36,667 nt of DNA from Roseinatronobacter sp. (GTDB lineage Bacteria > Pseudomonadota > Alphaproteobacteria > Rhodobacterales > Rhodobacteraceae). How positions within the stretch are numbered: the stretch's first letter is position 1; every line of letters starts with the position of its first letter. The stretch lies in assembly GCA_022565265.1 (NCBI GenBank), contig JAIUNA010000002.1:1-36667 (forward strand). Reading direction: 5' to 3'. Below the pieces are notes generated by a model that was not told the origin of the DNA, searched no databases, and saw only the letters and a program-made list of their open reading frames with translations. Below are positions 24,660 to 33,199 of this stretch, in pieces. The position numbers and the translations under genes were made by a program.

Positions 24660-25103
24660 ATGCCCCGCTATGAACGCCGCGCGGAAATCATTGCGGCCCT
24701 CACACCAGAACAATACCATATCACGCAGGAAAACGGCACAGAACGGCCCTGGAGCGGGGAATATAACACCACCAAGCAACCGGGGATTTATGTTGATATC
24801 GTCTCTGGCGAGCCGCTTTTTGCCTCATCCGACAAATTCGAATCGGGCTGCGGCTGGCCGAGTTTCACCAAACCCCTGATCACCGATCATGTGATCGAGA
24901 AGCGTGATACCACCCACGGGATGATCCGGGTTGAGGTGCGCTCGCGCCATGGCGACAGTCACTTGGGCCATGTCTTTCCCGATGGCCCGCGTGATCGCGG
25001 GGGGTTGCGCTATTGCATCAATTCCGCCGCGCTGCGGTTTATCCCGCTGGAAGAGATGGACGCCGAAGGGTATGGGGAATTTATCGATCAAGTAGAAAGC
25101 TAG
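24660..25103 (+). CDS. msrB: Peptide methionine-R-sulfoxide reductase MsrB
   Basis: A 147-residue repair enzyme that reduces R-methionine sulfoxide in proteins. Motifs: [31 protein letters not shown] (Cys64), [16 protein letters not shown], and [11 protein letters not shown] with the catalytic Cys119. It lacks the two CxxC zinc pairs found in zinc-type MsrB. I chose the ATG at 24660 with AAGGAGAG upstream; an overlapping ATG at 24655 is out of frame. The 164 bases before it show no further gene. selO follows 58 bases later in the same direction, a likely oxidative-stress pair. Confidence 0.95.
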   Translation: MPRYERRAEIIAALTPEQYHITQENGTERPWSGEYNTTKQPGIYVDIVSGEPLFASSDKFESGCGWPSFTKPLITDHVIEKRDTTHGMIRVEVRSRHGDSHLGHVFPDGPRDRGGLRYCINSAALRFIPLEEMDAEGYGEFIDQVES

Positions 25104-25161
25104 ACTGGTCGGTTTGATTTTCTGCCCTACCTGTAAGCCTCAGTTGACAGCCGGGTGTCCA

Positions 25162-26616
25162 ATGTCCCTTTCTATCGCTTTTGATAACAGCTACGCGCAG
25201 GAACTTTCGGGCCTGTATACACCATGGCAGGGCCAAGACTGGCCCGACCCGCAACTTGTTGTTCTCAATTCCGCTTTGGCCACCGCCTTGGGACTGGATG
25301 CATCTGGCCTTGAAAGCCCCGAAGGGGTGGGCCTGCTGGCGGGCCATGCCTTGCCAGATGGTGCGCGGCCTTTGGCGCAGGCCTATGCGGGCCATCAATT
25401 CGGCGGTTTCTCGCCGCAGCTTGGGGATGGGCGCGCGCTTCTGGTGGGGGAAGTTATCGATCCGCAAGGCGCGCGCTGGGATATTCACCTCAAAGGCTCC
25501 GGGCGCACACCTTTTGCGCGCGGCGGTGATGGGCGCGCGGTGCTGGGGCCGGTGCTGCGCGAATATCTGGTTTCTGAGGCAATGGCCGCGCTGGGCGTGC
25601 CCACCACGCGCGCGCTTGCTGCCTGCACCACGGGCGATAGGGTGTTACGCCAGTTCGGGCCAGAGCCGGGGGCCGTGTTGGCCCGGATCGGGGCCAGCCA
25701 TTTGCGCGTTGGAACATTCCAGTTTTTCGCGGCACGGGGCGAGCGTGACAAGCTGCGTCTGCTTCTGGATTACGCGATAGCCCGCCATGACCCTGATCTG
25801 ACAGGCGCAGATCATGCCGCGGCATTGTTTCTAGAGCGTGTGGGCCAAAGGCAGGCGCGGCTTGTGGCGCAATGGATGGGCCTTGGCTTTGTGCATGGGG
25901 TGATGAATACCGACAATACCACCATATCGGGCGAGACGATAGATTACGGCCCCTGCGCTTTTATGGAAGCCTATGATCCCGCCACGGTGTTCAGTTCGAT
26001 CGACAGGATGGGGCGCTATGCCTATGGCAACCAGCCTGCGATTGTGTTCTGGAATCTGGCGCGACTGGCAGAGGCGCTGTTGCCGCTGATTGATCCGCTT
26101 GAAGATCGTGCGATTGCCCGCGCCAGTGAGGTGATAGACCGTGTTCAAACAACCTATCGCGCCGAATGGGCCGCCGTTTTTGCGCGCAAACTGGGGCTGG
26201 ATGCCCCCGATCCCGCGCTGATTGCCGATATGCACCAGCTATGGGATGGGCAGAGGGTGGATTTCACCAGCTTCTTTCAGGCGCTGCCCGCCGCAGTTCT
26301 GGGCGATAGCACTGCCCTGCTGGCGATGTTTGACACGCCAGAGGCCGTGGCGCCATGGTTGGAGCGTTACCGCGCCGCGATTGCTGATCCACAGGCCGCA
26401 ATTGCGCAGATGCGGGCCGTCAACCCGCTTTACATTCCGCGCAATCATCTCGTGGAAGAGGCTTTGCAGGCCGCCAGGTTTCAGGGCGATATGGGGCCGT
26501 TCCATGCGCTTTTGGCACGGGTTCAGGCCCCGTTTGACCCGGTTGCAGGGATGGAGCGTTACGCCAGCCCCGCCCCCGCAGATGCGCCCGCGATTGTCAC
26601 CTATTGCGGAACCTGA
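25162..26616 (+). CDS. selO: Protein adenylyltransferase SelO (YdiU/UPF0061 family)
   Basis: A 484-residue pseudokinase that transfers AMP to Ser, Thr or Tyr of proteins. Typical features: AYAGHQFGGFSPQLGDGRALL, DIHLKGSGRTPFARGGDGRA (the Lys of the flipped active site), LRVGTFQFFA, GFVHGVMNTDNTTISG and TIDYGPCAFMEAYDP (catalytic Asp), and NPLYIPRNHLVEEAL. It ends in YCGT, where the Cys replaces the selenocysteine of eukaryotic SelO. In bacteria SelO affects redox homeostasis through glutaredoxin and other targets. The ATG at 25162 was chosen because MSLSIAFDNSYA is the usual start; no strong ribosome site is seen. It is downstream of msrB. Confidence 0.95.
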   Translation: MSLSIAFDNSYAQELSGLYTPWQGQDWPDPQLVVLNSALATALGLDASGLESPEGVGLLAGHALPDGARPLAQAYAGHQFGGFSPQLGDGRALLVGEVIDPQGARWDIHLKGSGRTPFARGGDGRAVLGPVLREYLVSEAMAALGVPTTRALAACTTGDRVLRQFGPEPGAVLARIGASHLRVGTFQFFAARGERDKLRLLLDYAIARHDPDLTGADHAAALFLERVGQRQARLVAQWMGLGFVHGVMNTDNTTISGETIDYGPCAFMEAYDPATVFSSIDRMGRYAYGNQPAIVFWNLARLAEALLPLIDPLEDRAIARASEVIDRVQTTYRAEWAAVFARKLGLDAPDPALIADMHQLWDGQRVDFTSFFQALPAAVLGDSTALLAMFDTPEAVAPWLERYRAAIADPQAAIAQMRAVNPLYIPRNHLVEEALQAARFQGDMGPFHALLARVQAPFDPVAGMERYASPAPADAPAIVTYCGT

Positions 26617-26631
26617 CAGGGGGGCAATGCG

Positions 26632-27468
26632 CTACCCTGCCGCAATCAGTTCATAGCCCTGCCCCTTGCGCGCAACGCGGTTGAAAGCGGGGTGCAAGAA
26701 GTGCCCGCCCGTAAATAGCGTACCATCGCTGGCCAGCATATCCAGCAGGCGCTTGCGGGTGTCGCGGGCGGTGGGAATGTCCAGATCGAAGCTGATGGCA
26801 ATTTCAGGATCGGCCATTTGCAGGGCCGGGGCATGCACAATATCGCCCACATTGATCAGGCTAGCGCCGCCGCTGTCCAACCGCCAGCCGAAATGCCCCG
26901 GCGTATGGCCGGGCAGGGCAAGGCCCGACAGGCCCGGCGCAACCTCTGCCCCGTCGGCCAGAATGACCAACCTGTCGCCATAGGCCGCAAGCACCGCTTG
27001 CGCGAGTTTTGCATTATTGGCCAGCCCCGCAGCCGCGCCTTGAAAATTGGTATCCTCTGACCAGAATTCACATTCTGCCTGCGCGACATGCAATTGGGCG
27101 TTGGCAAACACCGCAGCACCATCCGGGGTGATCATTCCGGCAATATGGTCAGGGTGCAGATGGGTTGCCAGCAGTGTATCGACCTGATCCGCTGTAACGC
27201 CCAGTTCTGACAGCCCTTCGCCCAGATGGCCGCATTCTGGCCCGGCCAGATCACGCAACCCCGCATCTGCCAGAATCACCCGTCCTGCATGCTGTATCAG
27301 TACGGCGTTGAAATTGGTCTTGATCGTGCTGGCGCCTGCGGCTTGCAGCAGGGCTGCGATATGTTCGGGCGCAGTTCCGGCGAAAACTTCGGGGCCGAAT
27401 TCCTTTTCCCCATCCGTGATGATGCTGACGCTTGCATCTCCTATCAGAGTTGTGACGGTTCGGGCCAT
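26632..27468 (-). CDS. MBL-fold metallo-hydrolase
   Basis: A 278-residue metallo-beta-lactamase fold hydrolase. The metal motif THLHPDHIAG (HxHxDH) is present, followed by metal-ligand regions LALPGHTPGHFGWRL and INVGDIVHAPAL. The last His is in FTGGHFLHPAF. There is no signal peptide, so it is cytoplasmic. Relatives include quorum-quenching lactonases and glyoxalase-like enzymes, but the substrate cannot be read from the sequence. I chose the ATG at 27468 with AGGAG upstream; the open frame to 27651 is not coding. It stands alone, convergent with selO. Confidence 0.9.
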   Translation of the reverse strand: MARTVTTLIGDASVSIITDGEKEFGPEVFAGTAPEHIAALLQAAGASTIKTNFNAVLIQHAGRVILADAGLRDLAGPECGHLGEGLSELGVTADQVDTLLATHLHPDHIAGMITPDGAAVFANAQLHVAQAECEFWSEDTNFQGAAAGLANNAKLAQAVLAAYGDRLVILADGAEVAPGLSGLALPGHTPGHFGWRLDSGGASLINVGDIVHAPALQMADPEIAISFDLDIPTARDTRKRLLDMLASDGTLFTGGHFLHPAFNRVARKGQGYELIAAG

Positions 27469-27557
27469 GCGCAGTTCTCCTGTGGTAAGATGCCAATAGC
27501 CTAGCGCGCCGGGGCTGCGCTGGCAAATCCTGCATATGCGGGGGCGCTGAGGCGGGT

Positions 27558-27875
27558 TTATTGTGGTGGAAGGGTAAGGGTATGGCGCAAATCGCCAGTG
27601 CGGCGGGTGTAAAACAAAACCTCTCCCGCGCGCGTCAGTACGATTACCCAATCTTGCGACAAAGTGATTGCCTCTGGCCGCGCGTCTTGGGGCAGGGTGA
27701 TCTCCGCTGGCAACGCCACTGGGGCAGGCGCCATGCCAAGGCGGGTGACAAGCAGCCCGATGATGACTAAGAGGCCAAGGATCATAACGCTTGGCAGCAC
27801 CACCACCAGCCGCTTGATCAGGCGCAGCTCTGGCGGGGGCGGGCCATCAGGCGGTGTAACGGGAGTATCAGCCAT
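27558..27875 (-). CDS. DUF6476-type single-helix membrane protein
   Basis: A 105-residue protein with a proline-rich N-terminus (MADTPVTPPDGPPPPELRLI), one transmembrane helix (about residues 24-47, VVVLPSVMILGLLVIIGLL) and a C-terminal domain of about 55 residues predicted to lie in the periplasm. That domain looks like a small beta-propeller-like repeat (ITLSQDWVIVLTRAGEVLFYTRRTG). It matches the DUF6476 family of Rhodobacteraceae, function unknown. Its ATG shares the CATG at 27873-27876 with the ATG of the pseudouridine synthase gene on the other strand. AAAGG lies 10 bases upstream, inside that gene. Confidence 0.75.
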   Translation of the reverse strand: MADTPVTPPDGPPPPELRLIKRLVVVLPSVMILGLLVIIGLLVTRLGMAPAPVALPAEITLPQDARPEAITLSQDWVIVLTRAGEVLFYTRRTGDLRHTLTLPPQ

Positions 27876-28920
27876 GCCGGACGCGCCTTTGCGGGAAATA
27901 CAGATCACGATCGGGGCGGAACCGCCCCCCCGGCTAGATAAGGCTTTGGCGCGTGATGCGCCAGAGGGCGAGGGACTGTCGCGTTCGCGGCTGATGAAGA
28001 TGATCGAAGAGGGGCAAATTTTGTGCGCAGGCCGCGTGCTGGACAACCCGCGCGCGAAAGTGGCCGAGGGGGATATCATCACCCTGCGTCTGGAGGCTGC
28101 GCAAGAGGTCGAAACTCGCGCCCAAGACATTGCGCTGACTGTTGTCTGGGAGGATGACGAGTTGATCGTCATCAACAAACCCGCCGGAATGGTGGTGCAC
28201 CCCGCCCCCGGCAGCCCTGACAATACGCTTGTCAATGCGCTGTTGCACCATTGCGGCGATAGCCTGTCGGGTATTGGTGGCGAAAAGCGCCCCGGCATTG
28301 TGCACCGCATAGACAAGGAAACATCGGGCTTGCTGGTGGTGGCGAAATCCGACCGCGCCCATCAGGGGTTGGCCACGCAATTTGAACGCCACACAGTAAC
28401 GCGGCGCTATCTGGCGCTGGTTTATGGTATGCCCGATGCCGCCGATCCCCGCTTGCACGGTGTGCGCGGCGCAAGTTTCGAGGCGGGCAATATCCTGAAA
28501 ATCACCAGTCAGCTTGCCCGCAGCAAGAATGACCGCCAGAAACAGGCCGTTGTCTGGGCCAATGGCCGCCATGCGATTACCCGCGCGCGGGTGCTGGAAG
28601 GGTTTGGCCAGCCTCCTGCGCTGGCCCTGCTGGAATGCTGGCTGGAAACAGGGCGCACCCATCAGATACGGGTGCATCTGGCCCATGCAGGGCATGGGCT
28701 GGTGGGGGATCCTGTCTATGGTGGGCGGCGCAAACTGTCCGAGCGCGCGCTTGGCGCGCCCGCGCTGGCGGCCTGTGGCAATTTCCCGCGTCAGGCGTTG
28801 CATGCGGCCACATTGGGCTTTGTTCATCCCGTAACAGGTGATGATCTGGATTTCGAGGCCCCCTTGCCCGCTGATATGGCAGAATTGCTGGAGGTGCTGC
28901 GCCATTCTGTCCCAAGCTGA
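27874..28920 (+). CDS. RluA-family pseudouridine synthase (RluD-like)
   Basis: A 348-residue rRNA modification enzyme. An N-terminal S4-like RNA-binding part (LDKALARDAPEGEGLSRSRL, ILCAGRVLDNPRAKVAEGD) is followed by the catalytic domain. That domain has VINKPAGMVVHPAPG, the catalytic Asp in GIVHRIDKETSGLLVVAK, YLALVYG, and the C-terminal LETGRTHQIRVHLAHAGHGLVGDP. RluD-type enzymes make pseudouridines in helix 69 of 23S rRNA; the close RluC and TruC types cannot be fully excluded. I chose the ATG at 27874 with GGGAG 8 bases upstream. The order next to rpoH is conserved in Rhodobacteraceae. Confidence 0.93.
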   Translation: MPDAPLREIQITIGAEPPPRLDKALARDAPEGEGLSRSRLMKMIEEGQILCAGRVLDNPRAKVAEGDIITLRLEAAQEVETRAQDIALTVVWEDDELIVINKPAGMVVHPAPGSPDNTLVNALLHHCGDSLSGIGGEKRPGIVHRIDKETSGLLVVAKSDRAHQGLATQFERHTVTRRYLALVYGMPDAADPRLHGVRGASFEAGNILKITSQLARSKNDRQKQAVVWANGRHAITRARVLEGFGQPPALALLECWLETGRTHQIRVHLAHAGHGLVGDPVYGGRRKLSERALGAPALAACGNFPRQALHAATLGFVHPVTGDDLDFEAPLPADMAELLEVLRHSVPS

Positions 28921-29058
28921 CACAACCGCGTGAGGCCCCTGTCGGAAAACCGCGCGCGTTGCGTATAACAGACATAAAGGGATTCATGCCAGTTTCGCTT
29001 GCAGATGAAAAATACGGTCTTATCTGCTAAGCTTGGCCCGCAAGACAGGATATGTTTG

Positions 29059-29955
29059 ATGAGCAGCTATGCCAATCTTCCCGCGCCCAGCCCTGAACAA
29101 GGGCTGAACCGCTATATGCAGGAAATCCGCCGCTTTCCGATGTTGGAGCCGGAAGAGGAATTTATGCTGGCCAAGCGCTGGGTGGATCATCAGGACAGGG
29201 ACGCCGCGCATAAGCTGGTGACAAGCCATCTGCGTCTGGCCGCCAAAATCGCGATGGGGTATCGTGGCTATGGCCTGCCGCAAGCCGAGGTGATTTCAGA
29301 GGCCAATGTGGGGCTGATGCAGGCTGTCAAGCGCTTTGACCCGGACAAGGGCTTTCGGTTGGCAACCTATGCCATGTGGTGGATCAGGGCCAGCATTCAG
29401 GAATATATCCTGCGGTCTTGGTCGCTGGTGAAACTGGGTACGACCAGCGCCCAGAAAAAGCTGTTTTTCAACCTGCGCAAGGCAAAAAACAAGATTGGCG
29501 CGCTGGAAGAGGGCGATTTGCGCCCCGAAAATGTGGCCCAGATCGCGCGTGATCTGAACGTGACCGAAGATGAGGTCATTGCCATGAATCGCCGCCTGTC
29601 GTCGGGGGATTCCTCGCTCAATGCCACAATTGGCAGCGAAGAGGGCGCGTCTAGCTGGCAAGACTGGTTGGAGGATGAAGACGCCGATCAGGCCGGTGAT
29701 TATGCCGAGCGTGATGAGTTCGAAATGCGCCGTGAATTGCTGATGGAGGCGATGGAAGTGCTCAATGACCGCGAGCGCGATGTCCTGTCCCAACGCCGCC
29801 TGAGCGAGGAACCTGTGACGCTGGAAGATCTGTCACAACGCTATGATGTCAGCCGCGAGCGTATTCGCCAGATCGAGGTGCGCGCATTTGAGAAGTTGCA
29901 AGGGCGCATGCGCACATTGGCGCGCGAAAAGGGGATGGTTGTGCCTGTCAATTAA
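29059..29955 (+). CDS. rpoH: Heat-shock sigma factor RpoH (RpoH-I type)
   Basis: A 298-residue sigma-32 family factor. Region 1/2: LNRYMQEIRRFPMLEPEEE, RLAAKIAMGYRGYG, and FRLATYAMWWIRASIQEYIL. The RpoH box AQKKLFFNLRKAKN is at about residues 131-144. Region 4: LNDRERDVLSQRRL and YDVSRERIRQIEVRAFEKLQ. The N-terminus YANLPAPSPEQGLNRYM fits the RpoH-I form of Rhodobacteraceae. It controls chaperones and proteases. The ATG at 29059 has AGGA about 8 bases upstream; the open frame from 28999 begins in the leader. The 138-base leader contains an 8-base inverted repeat (29001-29008 / 29020-29027, one mismatch). No RpoE-type promoter is seen. Confidence 0.96.
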   Translation: MSSYANLPAPSPEQGLNRYMQEIRRFPMLEPEEEFMLAKRWVDHQDRDAAHKLVTSHLRLAAKIAMGYRGYGLPQAEVISEANVGLMQAVKRFDPDKGFRLATYAMWWIRASIQEYILRSWSLVKLGTTSAQKKLFFNLRKAKNKIGALEEGDLRPENVAQIARDLNVTEDEVIAMNRRLSSGDSSLNATIGSEEGASSWQDWLEDEDADQAGDYAERDEFEMRRELLMEAMEVLNDRERDVLSQRRLSEEPVTLEDLSQRYDVSRERIRQIEVRAFEKLQGRMRTLAREKGMVVPVN

Positions 29956-30099
29956 CGCGCCATGCCATTGGCTGGCCTCTTGGTGTGATCCGCTTTGAGC
30001 GGCCATGTCACTGGCCTTGGCTGTCAATCAGCAAGTAAAAGTGACGCTTTGAGGGGAGATCATCTTGAATTTCCGCTGTGATCAAATTGTTTTTGACGT
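29956..30099. other. Noncoding stretch after rpoH
   Basis: No gene or clear terminator was seen. A very short hairpin (CCGC/GCGG around TTTGA near 29990) is too weak to call. It marks the change from core genes to the IS-scarred region. Confidence 0.5.
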
Positions 30100-30640
30100 C
30101 TTGCCGCGTGTTCTCTGAGTGCGGTTTTGTCAAGCCATAGATATAACGGCTCTGGGCGGGACGCGGCAGCAAGCGGGCGAGGCGGTACCGGATTTCTGCA
30201 GTGGTGAGGTTATCTGCCCGTCTTAGGCTCAGATCGCAACCAGATTGCCCGAACGCGTTGTGTTCGGCTTGGCCAAACCCGAACGGCGGTGATCCGCGCC
30301 AAGGCGAGCAAGGAAAGCTGCCGCTGCCATGACAAGACTGATGTGGCTATGTCAGCCATGCCATGAGCGGGCTTCCCAATGGTCGAGGCCGAGATCATCC
30401 TTGGCGCGCAGGACGCATTCCTCGATTGTCCAGCGCAGCCCGGCTGCGGCCGCCAGATCGGCAACCATCGTGACCGGGTTCGTCTGGATTAGCGCTCATT
30501 CCTCCATGAACCGCAATGTCTGATTGCCACGCGCCGCCAGCCCGCATAGCTGCTGGCGCACCTCCAGCATATGCCGAAAACGATAGTCCGTACCCTCGAC
30601 GGTATCGGCGAGAACAAACGCGCGCGCCGCGCGCAATATG
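30100..30640 (-). pseudogene. Remnant of an IS701-type transposase
   Basis: Read on the minus strand, this looks like scattered pieces of an IS701-family transposase. AFVLADTVEGTDYRFRHML is followed by GNQTLRFMEE and a stop (30496). In the same frame it continues NPVTMVADLAAAAGLRWTIEE, then DDLGLDHWEARSWHG. There a TGA replaces the usual Trp codon, and it goes on HSHISLVMAAAAFLA. A possible C-terminal piece (LTTAEIRYRLARLL) is in another frame. The internal part between ADL and the WTIEE motif is deleted. It has at least two in-frame stops, one frameshift and no intact ends, so it is inactive. The left boundary is uncertain. Confidence 0.7.
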
Positions 30641-30696
30641 CCCCTGTTTTCGACAATCTCGAAAAACAACCTCAGATCATTCAGATTGAGTGACAT
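30641..30696 (-). pseudogene. N-terminal fragment of a LysR-type regulator gene
   Basis: Starting with an ATG at 30696, the frame reads MSLNLNDLRLFFEIVENRG then ILRAARAF. This is the start of the LysR winged-helix DNA-binding domain. After about 18 residues it passes into transposase sequence, so the regulator gene was cut by the IS701-type element and the rest is lost. The fused frame continues to 30496. Confidence 0.6.
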
Positions 30697-30720
30697 GTCA
30701 AAACCCCGGTTCGGCAGCAT

Positions 30721-31089
30721 CTAGACATCTGGTTGTTACAAATTCTTGACGCACCCTTACTGCATTGTCAGCGTGGCGGCTTCTTTTTGAGCTTGGCCGC
30801 GCGCTGGAATGTCTCGCAAGGCGCATGGCCAATATCGGCTATGGATCGAACGGCTAACCGCGATCTGGCCGCTGGGCTTCAAGGGCTGATCCGAAGGCGG
30901 CCCATGTGCTGGCAACAGCTTCGACGCTTCGCGCCGGGGTAATGTGGATATCCGCTACTGGCCTGTGTTTGGGATGTGTCACCCCGACACGACCCGCTTG
31001 TATGAGCTTCATGGCGAGACCTTCATCCTTGATGCGAACGAAGGTGCGCCACGCCATCATATAATTTTACTGCACAGGAAAAGCGCTAA
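30721..31089. other. Noncoding or decayed region before the ABC operon
   Basis: Short frames occur on both strands (for example RYWPVFGMCHPDTTRLYEL on the plus strand) but none has a start with a ribosome site or a recognised family. A TATAAT at 31060-31065 could be a -10 box for the ABC operon, though no -35 box is well placed. It may be decayed DNA from the same insertion events. Confidence 0.45.
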
Positions 31090-31119
31090 CTGACGGAAAA
31101 TTGTTACAAAGCGCTGTTA
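31090..31119 (+). promoter_or_regulatory. Pho-box-like direct repeats before the ABC operon
   Basis: CTGACGG (31090-31096), then AAAA, then TTGTTAC (31101-31107), then AAAGCG, then CTGTTAC (31114-31120): repeated 7-base units at 11- and 13-base steps, similar to PhoB sites (CTGTCAT repeats at 11 bases). The match is imperfect, and the repeats touch the annotated start codon. Confidence 0.3.
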
Positions 31120-31120
31120 C

Positions 31121-32203
31121 ATGGGCGCCATGTTGGAAAACCCACACAAACCCCGTGCACTGGCGTTGATGGCAACGCAAATCGCCAAATCCTTTGGCGA
31201 TACACAGGTTCTTCGCAATATCGACCTTAACCTTGCTCCGGGCGAAGTTGTCGCCCTTCTTGGCCCGTCGGGCTGCGGCAAGACCACGCTTTTGCGCATC
31301 GCCGCAGGGCTGCTCTCGGCAAGTTCCGGGAAAATGGAAATTGCAGGCAAGCGCGTGGTTGATGGCAGCGCCTTTAACGCCCCGCCCGAAGTGCGCGGGA
31401 TCGGCATGGTGTTTCAGGATTATGCCATCTGGCCACATTTGAGCGTGCTGGAAAACGTGGCCTTCCCGTTGCGCATGCGCAAACTGCCGCATCATGACCG
31501 TGAAACTCGCGCAAGGCGCGCGCTGGAGCGGGTCGGGTTGTCCCATCTCGCAGACCGGTTTCCCGGCACATTGTCGGGCGGGCAACAACAGCGCGTTGCC
31601 CTTGCCCGTGCCATTGTGGCCGAACCACCACTGGTTTTGTTTGACGAGCCGCTGTCGAACCTTGACCGCGAGTTACGTGAGGGGCTTGCGCTGGAAATCG
31701 GCAGTTTGTTGCGCGAACTGGGCCTGTCGGCTGTCTATGTCACACATGACCAATCCGAAGCCTTCACGATTGCCGATCGCGTGGCCGTCATGCTGGGCGG
31801 CGAGATCGCGCAGATCGATACGCCAGAGCAGCTTTTTGCGGCTCCGGCTTCTGTAGAGGTGGCGCAATTTCTTAATATCGGTGCGCGGATCGAGGGGCGG
31901 GTTTGCCATTTACGGGGGTTTACCTGCAACCGCGACCGGCTGAACCTGCCCAATCTGGCAAATTCTGCGCCGGAAGGGCCAGCGCGCATTCTGATTCCGC
32001 GAACGGCCATTCGCCCCGCCACCGAGGGTGCGTTGATGGCGCAAGTGCTGCGCTGTCAGTTTCAGGGCGATCGCTACCTTCTGCATCTGGGTCTGGACGG
32101 GGAAGGCGCAAGCCTTGTTTGCCCAACCGATCATGCAGTGGCGTTGAACAGTCATATCCCGCTGGTAATCGATTCTGATCGCCTGCGTGTCTTTCCGCAA
32201 TAA
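31121..32203 (+). CDS. ABC transporter ATP-binding protein (FbpC/PotA-like)
   Basis: A 360-residue ABC ATPase of the type serving iron, polyamine, phosphonate and similar importers. Walker A is LLGPSGCGKTTLLR, followed by the Q loop in MVFQDYAIWPHLSV, the signature LSGGQQQRVALARAI, Walker B in LVLFDEPLSNLD and the switch His in VYVTHDQSEA. The C-terminal 115 residues form a TOBE-type regulatory domain (with ILIPRTAIRP). The start is uncertain: ATG codons at 31121, 31130 and 31169 all lack a good ribosome site. If the upstream repeats are a promoter operator, 31169 (MATQIAKSFG) would be the most likely. First gene of a four-gene unit. Confidence 0.9.
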   Translation: MGAMLENPHKPRALALMATQIAKSFGDTQVLRNIDLNLAPGEVVALLGPSGCGKTTLLRIAAGLLSASSGKMEIAGKRVVDGSAFNAPPEVRGIGMVFQDYAIWPHLSVLENVAFPLRMRKLPHHDRETRARRALERVGLSHLADRFPGTLSGGQQQRVALARAIVAEPPLVLFDEPLSNLDRELREGLALEIGSLLRELGLSAVYVTHDQSEAFTIADRVAVMLGGEIAQIDTPEQLFAAPASVEVAQFLNIGARIEGRVCHLRGFTCNRDRLNLPNLANSAPEGPARILIPRTAIRPATEGALMAQVLRCQFQGDRYLLHLGLDGEGASLVCPTDHAVALNSHIPLVIDSDRLRVFPQ

Positions 32204-32223
32204 TCTTAAAAGGAAGAAAACCC

Positions 32224-33183
32224 ATGCTACGCACAACTGCTTTCGCTGCAACCCTTGGGCTGATGGGCAGCATCGCCCACGCAGACACACTGACATTCTA
32301 CACAGCCGGCCCCGGCGGGCTGGCCGATGCACTGGCCGAAGCGTTCAAGGCCGAAACCGGTATCACGGTGAATGTGTTTCAGGGCACGACTGGTCAGGTC
32401 ATGGCGCGGCTGGAAGCCGAAGAGGCCAATCCGCAGGCCGATGTGGTTGTCTCGGCCAGCTGGGGTTCCGCTGTGGATATGCACGAGCGTGGCTTGCTGA
32501 TGGACTATCTGTCCCCCAATGCCGCCGAAGTGCCGGATTTCCTGAAGCACAGCCATTATGCGGCACAAGGCATCTCTGCTCTGGCTATGGTCTGGAATAG
32601 CCAAAGCGGAGTGCCGCGCCCCGCCGAATGGTCTGATCTGACCGATGAGGTTTACCGCGACCTGATCACCATGCCCGATCCGGCGCAATCAGGTGCCGCC
32701 TTTGACCTTGTTGCCGGTCTGGAAGCTGCGCTGGGGGATGGCGCGTGGGAATTGCTGGGCAATCTGGCCGATAACGGCATGATCGTGCCCGGCCCAAACG
32801 CGGCCGCGCTGAACCCGGTGTTGCAGGGGGCTGCGGCGGTTGTCTTTGGCGCTGTGGACTATATCAGCTACGGTCAGGCCGCGAGCGGTGAGACGATTGA
32901 GGTGATCGTGCCCGCCAGTGGCACTGTGATCGCCCCGCGCCCGATGATGATCCTGCAATCCACTGCGAACCCCGATGCAGCGAAAGCCTTTGTCGATTTC
33001 GTGCTGTCAGATGCTGGTCAGGAACTGGTTGCGGCGACGTGGATGATGCCCGCACGCGCTGATATCGAAGGGCTGCGCCCCGGTATCAATGATCTGAAAG
33101 TGATCGAGGTTGATGAAGACGCAGTTGCCGCGCGGCGTGACGAGATCATCGCAAGGTTCAACGAGACCGTGATCAACCGCTAA
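32224..33183 (+). CDS. Periplasmic substrate-binding protein of an ABC importer
   Basis: A 319-residue exported binding protein with a signal peptide (MLRTTAFAATLGLMGSIAHA, cleavage before D21). The mature protein starts LTFYTAGPGGLADALAEAFK, the pattern of AfuA/FbpA-type and 2-aminoethylphosphonate-type binding proteins. No iron-binding Tyr-Tyr pair is obvious; YISYG near residue 220 is the only nearby candidate. AAGGAAG lies before the ATG. It lies 20 bases after the ATPase gene, and a strong hairpin separates it from the permease gene. The substrate may be a phosphonate, a phosphate ester or another small anion, judged from neighbours only. Confidence 0.88.
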   Translation: MLRTTAFAATLGLMGSIAHADTLTFYTAGPGGLADALAEAFKAETGITVNVFQGTTGQVMARLEAEEANPQADVVVSASWGSAVDMHERGLLMDYLSPNAAEVPDFLKHSHYAAQGISALAMVWNSQSGVPRPAEWSDLTDEVYRDLITMPDPAQSGAAFDLVAGLEAALGDGAWELLGNLADNGMIVPGPNAAALNPVLQGAAAVVFGAVDYISYGQAASGETIEVIVPASGTVIAPRPMMILQSTANPDAAKAFVDFVLSDAGQELVAATWMMPARADIEGLRPGINDLKVIEVDEDAVAARRDEIIARFNETVINR

Positions 33184-33199
33184 GCTGTGATGACTTGCA

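Noticed and set aside
27876-28316. Upstream extension of the DUF6476 frame on the minus strand
   Set aside because: It lies opposite the well-conserved start of the pseudouridine synthase, and the family-like protein begins at 27875.
30854-31060. A 68-residue minus-strand frame and an overlapping plus-strand frame before the ABC operon
   Set aside because: Neither has a good start or a recognisable family; they may be decayed fragments, so I list the region as noncoding.
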